Source: an uncultured Clostridia bacterium (GTDB taxonomy: Bacteria; Bacillota; Clostridia; Peptostreptococcales; Acidaminobacteraceae). From it: DNA of 24,668 nucleotides. Position numbers and translations under genes: made by a program. Positions 15,519 to 22,905 of this stretch are shown piece after piece (the stretch's first letter is position 1; the number at the start of each line of letters is the position of its first letter). Where the stretch lies: NCBI GenBank assembly GCA_937880545.1, contig CALFKA010000196.1, positions 1 to 24,668 on the forward strand. Reading direction: 5' to 3'. Under the pieces are notes generated by a model that worked only from the letters and a program-made list of their open reading frames with translations, was not told the origin of the DNA and made no database searches.

Positions 15519-16168
15519 CAAAAAGAGAGGTGGCCGGAAAGATTGACCATACCCTTTTGAACCCGAAAGCGACCGCAAAAGAGATCGAAGCGCTCTGCCA
15601 AGAAGCGAAAGAGGCAGGCTTTGCCACGGTCTGTGTTCAGCCTTCGAGAGTGAAATTGGCATCGCAACTCCTAAAAGGCAGTGGTGTGGGTGTGACGACG
15701 GTCGTCGGATTTCCACATGGTGCCACCTCCACAGAAGCAAAAGCCTTTGAGGCAGCCCAGGCTATTCGCGACGGAGCGGACGAAATCGATATGGTCATCA
15801 ATTTGGGAGCTCTCAAAGATGGAGACACCGAGACAGTTCGCAGCGATATCCGCGCCGTACGTGAAGCGAGTCGCGGGCATATCCTCAAAGTAATCCTTGA
15901 GACGAGCGAGCTGAGTGAAGAAGAGATCTTCACGGCAAGTCGCCTCAGCGATGAAGCCGGCTCGGACTTTGTGAAGACCTCCACCGGCTATGCAGGCGGC
16001 GGAGCCACAGTGGAAGCGGTGGAGATGATGAAGCGCGCTTTCTCTAAGGATATTAAAGCGAGCGGTGGCATTCGCACGCTCAGTGATGCCAAGAAGATGC
16101 TCGACGCCGGGGCGACTCGCCTCGGAGCTTCTGCCGGAATGGCTATTCTAAAAGAAATCGAGGAGTAA
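15515..16168 (+). CDS. deoC: deoxyribose-phosphate aldolase
   Basis: The 217-aa class I aldolase splits 2-deoxyribose-5-phosphate into glyceraldehyde-3-phosphate and acetaldehyde in deoxynucleoside breakdown. K154 in FVKTSTGY is the Schiff-base lysine, K181 in IKASGGIRT and D92 in DEIDMVIN complete the site. Length is normal. It overlaps pduL by four bases. The placement suggests that acetaldehyde carbon may flow, via acetyl-CoA, to acetyl-phosphate by PduL; the aldehyde dehydrogenase needed for this is not in the window. Confidence 0.95.
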   Translation: MTKREVAGKIDHTLLNPKATAKEIEALCQEAKEAGFATVCVQPSRVKLASQLLKGSGVGVTTVVGFPHGATSTEAKAFEAAQAIRDGADEIDMVINLGALKDGDTETVRSDIRAVREASRGHILKVILETSELSEEEIFTASRLSDEAGSDFVKTSTGYAGGGATVEAVEMMKRAFSKDIKASGGIRTLSDAKKMLDAGATRLGASAGMAILKEIEE

Positions 16169-16169
16169 A

Positions 16170-16415
16170 GTGAAAGTATTTCGCTTCGGTACGGGAGGAT
16201 GTCTGTTTTTAATACTGATATTCTTTCTTGTCGCTTCCCTCATCGGGTTTGTATTTCGGCTGTTGGGCTCAGGATCGATCTTCACTATCCTGATTCTTGC
16301 TTTGATTGTCTATTATATCTGGATGAGACGCCCGCCAACCGGGGGCACCAACTCGGATACGGAATATACCATTGTCGATGACGACGAAGAAGATGAAGAG
16401 GAGGAAAACAGCTGA
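16170..16415 (+). CDS. small membrane protein with acidic tail (unknown)
   Basis: This 81-aa protein starts at GTG 16170, one base after the deoC stop, with AGGAG at 16161-16165. It has two hydrophobic helices (about 10-28 and 35-51) separated by a short loop, a basic WMRRPP turn, and a strongly acidic C-terminus (about 68-81). No family is recognised. The stop lies in the loop of the following terminator hairpin. Confidence 0.65.
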   Translation: MKVFRFGTGGCLFLILIFFLVASLIGFVFRLLGSGSIFTILILALIVYYIWMRRPPTGGTNSDTEYTIVDDDEEDEEEENS

Positions 16416-16427
16416 GGCTGTTTTTTT
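16405..16427 (+). terminator. intrinsic terminator before the HD/nucleotidylyltransferase gene
   Basis: AAAACAGC (16405-16412) pairs with GCTGTTTT (16417-16424) around a TGAG loop, and T residues continue to 16427. Only 14 bases remain before the next ATG, with no room for a promoter in between. It may act as a partial terminator or attenuator. Confidence 0.75.
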
Positions 16428-16441
16428 CCGCTGGAGAAGAT

Positions 16442-19400
16442 ATGAAGTCGGTAGAGGCTTGGGCTCGGGGGCAGGAAGTCTTTGCTCGGACATTTCCGGA
16501 GAAAGACAACAGCAGAGAAATTCTTGAATATTTTTTTGGACGCCTCCGGGAGGCACTATTTCCTGACGCACAGCCTGTTTATCCGACGCCGGAATGGGAT
16601 GATCTACTGGAGGAGTTTCTCGAAGCCTATGAGGAAGCAGATCTTCTCGAGAGAGAGGAAGGCAAGAGTTTTCTTGCGAAGTTTCCGCTGCGCTTCTTAA
16701 GTGAAAAAGAGTTAAAAGCCCTGGAGTCTTCCAGAGAATACAGACTGTTCTATCATGCCTTCTCCACGGAGAAGATCTACTATTTATTAAAACTGGATCG
16801 AGACCTCCACGGATATTCTACGTTGGAGCATGTTTTGGGAGTTCATCACCTCGCTATGAAAATCGCAAGAGACCTGCGAAAGGCAGGTTTTCCGGTAGAC
16901 CTTGGTCTTCTGAGCGGCGCGGCAGCGGGACATGACTTAGGGAAGTACGGTGTGAAAAAAGAGGAGCTTCCCAGGATCGCTTATTATCATTATTACTATT
17001 CTGACCTCTGGTTTGAGCGCCGTGGCATGGAGCAGATCCGAAATATTGCTGTCAACCATTCGACGTGGGATCTTGAACCGGAGAGCCTGAGCATGGAGTC
17101 GCTTCTGCTCATCTACAGTGACTTCCGGGTGAAAAACGATGCATCGGGAAGCATGCGCTTTTACTCGCTAGAAGAGTCCTTCCGCGTCATACTGGACAAA
17201 CTTGACGATGTGGATGAATCAAAAGAGCGCCGCTACCTAAGGGTATATAACAAACTCGTTGACTTCGAGAGATATCTCCTTCACCACGGTATTCACATTG
17301 ATCCAGAGGGTGAGAGCCTTCCGGCGCCTCCTGAGAAAGACCCTGCTCTTCGCTTTGGCACAGAGTTGACGGAAATGATTCATCTGGAAGGCGTCAGAGA
17401 GAGTACGCAGATGATGCATCTTCTGCGTAGCGAAGAGTCCATCGCCCTTCTCTTTGATGAAGTGCTCTCCAGTAGAGAACCACAGGATATTCTACGGCTG
17501 TTGGAGTCGCTTTCTGACTATTCGATCTATCTCACCCCTACACAAAAACGCGAGATTCTGCGCTACCTGCAGAGTCTCTCCTACCATACGAGAGAAGATA
17601 TCCGAAGAGAGAGTGCTGCACTGAAAGGACAGATTATTGGGGAGTACGACATTGTCTACAGGAAAGAATTTCCTCCAAGTGTGTTGTCAAACCCAATGGA
17701 AAAGGAGATGCTCGTTCTCTTTGAGGATCTCATATATGAGCTCTATAGAGCGTATCCCCTGATGAGTCAGGAGAAGATTCTTTGGCTGACGCATGGAGGG
17801 TATCGAAGTGTCGTGCGTGCCATGGAACGTCAAAGCGGAAATGTCTCCCTCTTTCTGGCGTCGCTTCTTCAAGTCATCATGAAGCCGGGGGATCGCTGCA
17901 GGAGACATCTCAGCTACCGTCTTCTCGATGCACTGTACCGAAGAGGCTGGATAGAAGAACAGGAAGCCAGGCAGCGGGTCGCTAAGCTTTTGGAGGAAAA
18001 TCCTGATAGAGAAGATTTCCACCGCACACTTTCATTTGATGTCCGCTCTCCGCTCTTTGACGAGAAGTACCGAGAAGAAGGGGAGAGAGAGTGGGAAGAG
18101 CGCTACGCAAGCGAAACGGGTTATGATACGCACCGGATGTATCTCGACAACCTAAAAACTGAGACACCGGAAGACATCAAGGCGATGAGTCTTGAGTATT
18201 TGTGCAGGACATGTGAAGAGAGAGAAGACCCTCTCCACCTGAGCCTGCATATGCTCAATCTCATCCGCGTCAGTTCCTCACGCCCGGTGCGGCGCTTTAC
18301 CTTCAATCTGGTCGTGCGCATCATTTCTCTTCTCAGTAAGTCTCAGCTCAATGACGTCAGCGTCGAGCTCTTGGGGTCGCTCGCCAATGAGGATCCTCAG
18401 AGCAAGGAATTCCTCTGTGATCTTTATGGTCAGCTTTTGGCAAGTCTCAGTGACGCCGAGCGAGAGGAAATATTGGATGAGATCGAAGTGATGCTGAAGA
18501 CTGCCGGCGCTCCTATGAGAAATGCCTTGGTGAAAGCTGTGTCCTACGGCCTTAGAAGTTCTCTTCTTAAGTCGGAGCGTGTCAGCAGTTATCTTCGGTT
18601 ACTCTTTGTCGCCATGGTGCACACAAGTGGACGCACAGAGCAGATTGCGCTTGTATCGCTGGCAGACCAGGTATTTCGAAATGAGGATATCTCCCTGGAG
18701 GACAAAGCCTGGGTATTTTCACTTATTGTTAAAAAGATCCGACTTATTAGTAAAACCATCCGTTCTCGCCGGATTGCGCGAATGAGTTACTGTTATTATC
18801 TTGGAAGCGTTTACGGTTTTCTTAGCCGGTACGAGATAGAGAAGGGACAACTGCGACTTCCTGTGCCCGAGCGCATTGCTCTTTACATGGGATCGTTTGA
18901 CCCGATGAACCTCGGACAGAAGCGAATTGTTCAGAAGATGAGCGAGAAAGGCTATGAAGTTTATGTCCTGCTCTCCGAGTTCGCCTGGAGCCGAAGACTC
19001 TATCCCTATGCACATAGACGTATGATTGCAAGGATGAACATTGCGCCGATCCATGGCGCTTACCTGATGCCTCTAGGCTATAGCTTTATGCCGGAGAGAG
19101 AGGTAGATCGTCTGCGCCTTAAGGAAGATTTTCATTTGGCGTCGATCACCCTCCTCGGAGAGCGAGACTGTACGGATGCAGATATCCAAGTGATAGATGT
19201 TACGAGGCTCAGAAAAGAAGACGATTCTCCTTGGATGCGCATTCTGCCGAGTATGATCCGCCATTCGATCCGCGAAGGACTCGACACCTCGGAGATGATT
19301 GATCCTCTGGCAGCGCGCTATATCACGCGCCACCACCTCTATCTGAGCGCCCAGTACGAAAAGACCGGTGAGCCTTTTGCCTATGCTCGTTTTCAAGATG

Positions 19401-20605
19401 GCCAAGAGCTTCGGGTAGAGGCGAAAGAAGATCCACAGCAGATGGCCCAAGGTGTGTTATCAGAAGATGAAGACGGTATTTTTCGTCTCCATGAAGTGAA
19501 AGATGCTTCGGTCGATCCCCTTCGCTCCATGTTCTCGATTCTCTTGACGGAAGCTGTGTTTCTCGCAACAAAGAGAAAGAATCCGAAATTACGAGTGGAA
19601 GTGAAGCACCCGACGCAGATGGCGATCCTCAGGAATCTGGGATATCGCCAGGAAAAGAAGTCTTTCCTTGGAGACTTTCGCGCGCCGCTTGTCCTTATTG
19701 AAGATCTGCCCACCAGGCTTCAGCAGGATATGCGGACGGAACCTACTTTCAGACTGGCCATGGCAAACAACAGGCGACGGCTTCACGAAGAATTGACTCT
19801 TCTATACCCGGAGTTGACCATCGTGTCAATTCCCTATACTATGCTGTATGCACACCATCTCAGAATGATGGAAGACCTTGAAGAAGAAGACTTTTTATGT
19901 GTGCCGATCAGCGATGTTTTCTATGGACAGCACTTCGGAGGCAGACGCACAAAAGCTCTCCATCTGCAAGGGAAGTTGTCAAGAGGAGAAGATAATTATC
20001 TCTCCATTGAGCACCAGCTGGAAGTTCTCTCCAAGATTGATTCGCGCATGCTCTTTATAGATGATGCAGCCTATCTCTCACAGGACCTCGTGCCGATTAT
20101 GCCGTTGGTGCGAAAACTCGGCATCGAGCCAATAGGCCTTTTGAGCGGTGTGACGACTCCTGACTATGAGAAAGAACTATGTGTCCAGGGAGTGCGGCTC
20201 GTCAGCGAATACCGCCTTGCGAAGATGCAAGCGATCTTCTTTGAAAGTGATTTCTTCCCCTTCTTTGGAGGAAGAAGTGGTCGGACGACTTCCAGAGGCT
20301 TTCAACGCGCGAAGAACCTCATCTATCCGCTGAGTGGACCCTCTGCCCTTGGGCAACCGGAGGGAGATTTTCTGGGCTTTAGTCGCCGTATACTGCAGAT
20401 GGGGCGTACTCTGATGAAAGCGCTCGATAATACGTACAAGCGGAAGGTCGGACGCTCACTACATGTGGAAGATCTCTTCCGCGTATTCGATGTCGTGCGT
20501 GTTCCGGAAATGATTACCATACAGCCCAAACGAAGGGCATTGAAAAACTATGACCAACTGATGATATTTGCTCGCTCGCTGGAAGAGCGATGGGAGGGTA
20601 AGTGA
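16442..20605 (+). CDS. large multidomain protein: HD domain + helical region + NadD-like nucleotidylyltransferase + uncharacterised C-terminus
   Basis: This 1387-aa soluble protein has no named function that I recognise. Residues about 120-240 form an HD phosphohydrolase-like domain, with H130, the H164-D165 pair in GHDLGKYG, H206 and D227. Residues about 310-800 are helical and may be HEAT/ARM-like repeats. At 811-970 there is a nucleotidylyltransferase fold: GSFDP at 817-821, and a NadD-like end with SMIR (937-940) and YITRHHLY (960-967). The usual second half of the HxGH motif is changed to N823-L-G-Q826. Residues about 980-1085 resemble a GNAT fold, and 1195-1290 has a Rossmann/phosphoribosyltransferase-like LFIDDAAY (1204-1211). 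These last two calls are weak. GGAGA precedes the ATG. It overlaps the topoisomerase gene by GTGA. Confidence 0.75.
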   Translation: MKSVEAWARGQEVFARTFPEKDNSREILEYFFGRLREALFPDAQPVYPTPEWDDLLEEFLEAYEEADLLEREEGKSFLAKFPLRFLSEKELKALESSREYRLFYHAFSTEKIYYLLKLDRDLHGYSTLEHVLGVHHLAMKIARDLRKAGFPVDLGLLSGAAAGHDLGKYGVKKEELPRIAYYHYYYSDLWFERRGMEQIRNIAVNHSTWDLEPESLSMESLLLIYSDFRVKNDASGSMRFYSLEESFRVILDKLDDVDESKERRYLRVYNKLVDFERYLLHHGIHIDPEGESLPAPPEKDPALRFGTELTEMIHLEGVRESTQMMHLLRSEESIALLFDEVLSSREPQDILRLLESLSDYSIYLTPTQKREILRYLQSLSYHTREDIRRESAALKGQIIGEYDIVYRKEFPPSVLSNPMEKEMLVLFEDLIYELYRAYPLMSQEKILWLTHGGYRSVVRAMERQSGNVSLFLASLLQVIMKPGDRCRRHLSYRLLDALYRRGWIEEQEARQRVAKLLEENPDREDFHRTLSFDVRSPLFDEKYREEGEREWEERYASETGYDTHRMYLDNLKTETPEDIKAMSLEYLCRTCEEREDPLHLSLHMLNLIRVSSSRPVRRFTFNLVVRIISLLSKSQLNDVSVELLGSLANEDPQSKEFLCDLYGQLLASLSDAEREEILDEIEVMLKTAGAPMRNALVKAVSYGLRSSLLKSERVSSYLRLLFVAMVHTSGRTEQIALVSLADQVFRNEDISLEDKAWVFSLIVKKIRLISKTIRSRRIARMSYCYYLGSVYGFLSRYEIEKGQLRLPVPERIALYMGSFDPMNLGQKRIVQKMSEKGYEVYVLLSEFAWSRRLYPYAHRRMIARMNIAPIHGAYLMPLGYSFMPEREVDRLRLKEDFHLASITLLGERDCTDADIQVIDVTRLRKEDDSPWMRILPSMIRHSIREGLDTSEMIDPLAARYITRHHLYLSAQYEKTGEPFAYARFQDGQELRVEAKEDPQQMAQGVLSEDEDGIFRLHEVKDASVDPLRSMFSILLTEAVFLATKRKNPKLRVEVKHPTQMAILRNLGYRQEKKSFLGDFRAPLVLIEDLPTRLQQDMRTEPTFRLAMANNRRRLHEELTLLYPELTIVSIPYTMLYAHHLRMMEDLEEEDFLCVPISDVFYGQHFGGRRTKALHLQGKLSRGEDNYLSIEHQLEVLSKIDSRMLFIDDAAYLSQDLVPIMPLVRKLGIEPIGLLSGVTTPDYEKELCVQGVRLVSEYRLAKMQAIFFESDFFPFFGGRSGRTTSRGFQRAKNLIYPLSGPSALGQPEGDFLGFSRRILQMGRTLMKALDNTYKRKVGRSLHVEDLFRVFDVVRVPEMITIQPKRRALKNYDQLMIFARSLEERWEGK

Positions 20606-22752
20606 CAGAGACGATTCGCCGCGAACCTGTGGCACAGACACTGGAAGAAAACTATATGCCTTACGTGATGAGCGTCATCCTGTCTCGGGCGATCCCCGAG
20701 ATCGATGGATTAAAGCCGGCTCATCGGAAACTGCTGTACACCATGTACAAGATGGGGCTTCTAAAAGGGAGCAAGACAAAATCTGCCAATGTCGTAGGGC
20801 AGACCATGCGCCTTAACCCTCATGGGGATGCCGCCATCTATGCGACGATGGTGCGTATGAGCAGAGGGAATGAAAGCCTACTTTACCCCTACGTGGACTC
20901 AAAAGGCAACTTCGGAAAAGTTTATTCACGCGATATGCAGTATGCGGCCAGCCGCTACACGGAAGTCAAACTCGAAGAAATCTGCGAGCTTCTCTTTGCC
21001 GATGTAGATAAGGGAACGGTAGAGTTCGTGCCAAACTATGATGGCACTGACTATGAGCCGCTCCTTCTTCCGGTCAAGGTTCCGACGATCCTGATCAATC
21101 CAAACCGAGGAATCGCTGTGGGTATGGCGTCCAATATAGCGTCATTTCATCTGGAAGATATCGTTAAAGCGACGATCGCCCTTTTGAAAAGTCCCCGAGC
21201 TGATCTTCTCTCGCTTGTCCGTGGACCGGACTTTCCCACGGGGGCTTACTGCGTAGAAGATGAAACGGTCATGGAACAGGTGATTGAAAAAGGCACTGGA
21301 ACATTCCGCCTTCGCGCCCGCGCGCAGATCATTGCCAAAGAAAACCGTATCGAAGTGACGGAGATTCCCTATGGAACCACTGTCGAAGCGATTATGGACC
21401 GCATCATCGCCGGCGTAAAAGATGGCGTGTACAAAGAAATCTCAGATGTACGCGATGAGTCGGACCTCAAAGGATTGAGGCTGACGATCGATGCGAAGCG
21501 GGGGACAGACCTTGAGCTGCTTCTTGCCAAACTTTATCGCGACACCCCGATGGAAGACACATTTAGTTGCAACTTCAATGTTTTAATTAATGCCTATCCT
21601 CAGCAGCTTGGCATCCGTCAACTCCTGCTGCACTGGTTGGACTTTCGAATGGATTGTGTGCGGGGAAGACTCCGCTATGACATCAGCCTTGATGAGAAAA
21701 AACTTCATCTCATCCGAGGACTTGAACAGATTCTTTTGGACATCGATCGGGTGATCGCGCTTATCCGCGCTACCCCAAAAGAAAAGGATGTCGTTCCCAC
21801 TCTGATGAGAGAATTCCTCCTCGATGAAGAACAGGCCGAATACGTTGCCAATATCCGCTTGCGAAATATTAACCGGGAGTATATCGCCTCGCGTATAGAG
21901 GAGCGTCAATCGCTGGAAGATACCATTGCCGCCAACAAGGCACTCTATGCGAGTGAGAAGGGCATTAAAAAGTTCATTGAAGGAGAACTTAAGGAGATCT
22001 TAAAAAAATATAAAAGGCCGAGACGGACAGAACTGATCGGTCCTGTTGAAGAGTTTATCGAAGAGGAAGAAGAGATGACGACGGAGTCGCAGATCCTCCT
22101 TCTCACCAGAGAACTCTATTTGAAGAAATCACCGCAAAGTCAGTACGATCCTAAGCAACAGCAGCGACTAAAAGACGGTGACGAGATCCGCTATGAACTT
22201 GAAGTGAAGGAGTGGGGAGACCTGCTGATCTTCACGACAGCACACCGTGTATTTAAATTGCGCGTCAGTGAGATCGAAGCGATGCGCCATACAGAATTGG
22301 GCCTCTTCCTTCCCCATGAGTTGGAGATGGACGATGGAGAAGAAATGGTACTGGCGCTGGCGACGAATGACTATAAAGGGCATGTCCTCTTTGCCTTTGA
22401 CAGAGGCAAAGTAGCCAAAATACCGCTTAGCTCTTACGCAACGAAGACAAACCGAAGACTTCTCGTACGTGCCTATGATGATTCTCAGTCCCTCGTACGT
22501 GCTCTTTATCTTGAAAAAGAGTCACCGCTTCTTTTGAGCAGATATGAGAGGCAGAAAGAAAACTGGCTCCTGGTTGATTCGTCTCTCATCTCAGAGAAGT
22601 CAACTCGTCACTCTCAGGGCGTCAATGTCATGAGAGTCGGGACAACCGGAAGGCTCACCGATATAGAACTAGCTTCTTCCAATGCCAACCTTGAAAAGTT
22701 CCGCTCGAAGACGATCCCTTCTGCAGGAAAATTGCGCCGCCCCTTTGAATAA
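20602..22752 (+). CDS. type IIA DNA topoisomerase subunit A (GyrA/ParC-like)
   Basis: The 716-aa protein carries the breakage-reunion core of gyrase/topoisomerase IV. Catalytic Y119 sits after R118 in AASRYTEVK. The winged-helix region shows LNPHGDAAIYATMVR (71-85). Tower and coiled-coil regions follow (about 330-500), then a short C-terminal domain (about 510-716) with a few beta-blade-like segments. No GyrA box (QRRGGKG) is seen, so it is more ParC-like or a separate clade. The residues at the quinolone positions equivalent to E. coli S83 and D87 are both alanine (A77, A81). It starts at GTG 20602 overlapping the previous stop. A GyrB/ParE-type ATPase partner is not adjacent. Confidence 0.9.
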   Translation: MTETIRREPVAQTLEENYMPYVMSVILSRAIPEIDGLKPAHRKLLYTMYKMGLLKGSKTKSANVVGQTMRLNPHGDAAIYATMVRMSRGNESLLYPYVDSKGNFGKVYSRDMQYAASRYTEVKLEEICELLFADVDKGTVEFVPNYDGTDYEPLLLPVKVPTILINPNRGIAVGMASNIASFHLEDIVKATIALLKSPRADLLSLVRGPDFPTGAYCVEDETVMEQVIEKGTGTFRLRARAQIIAKENRIEVTEIPYGTTVEAIMDRIIAGVKDGVYKEISDVRDESDLKGLRLTIDAKRGTDLELLLAKLYRDTPMEDTFSCNFNVLINAYPQQLGIRQLLLHWLDFRMDCVRGRLRYDISLDEKKLHLIRGLEQILLDIDRVIALIRATPKEKDVVPTLMREFLLDEEQAEYVANIRLRNINREYIASRIEERQSLEDTIAANKALYASEKGIKKFIEGELKEILKKYKRPRRTELIGPVEEFIEEEEEMTTESQILLLTRELYLKKSPQSQYDPKQQQRLKDGDEIRYELEVKEWGDLLIFTTAHRVFKLRVSEIEAMRHTELGLFLPHELEMDDGEEMVLALATNDYKGHVLFAFDRGKVAKIPLSSYATKTNRRLLVRAYDDSQSLVRALYLEKESPLLLSRYERQKENWLLVDSSLISEKSTRHSQGVNVMRVGTTGRLTDIELASSNANLEKFRSKTIPSAGKLRRPFE

Positions 22753-22854
22753 ACAATGGAAAGAGACCATCGCGATAAAACCCAACACAAGGGAAAAAAG
22801 ATGGATATTAGTTGCGGATTCATATATTAAGTCGCAGCGTGGGCGGTGCAGTTC

Positions 22855-22883
22855 TTGAGGATATGGGGTCATTGTGATAAAAT
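22855..22883 (+). promoter_or_regulatory. strong sigma-A promoter of murF-mraY
   Basis: TTGAGG (22855-22860) and TAAAAT (22878-22883) are separated by 17 bases, with an extended -10 TGA directly before the -10. Transcription should begin near 22890, just before AAGGAG (22895-22900) and the ATG at 22906, giving a very short leader. The rest of the 153-base gap from 22753 holds no gene, and I see no convincing terminator for the topoisomerase gene there. Confidence 0.8.
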
Positions 22884-22905
22884 GTTCGGAAGATAAGGAG
22901 CATGT

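Noticed and set aside
19073..19450. Minus-strand 125-codon frame inside the giant gene
   Set aside because: Low-complexity mirror of the coding strand; no ribosome site or motif, and the + strand frame is open for 1387 codons.
22753..22905. Possible terminator or riboswitch in the gap before murF
   Set aside because: Only weak inverted repeats without a T-tract are visible; the murF promoter is the only supportable element.
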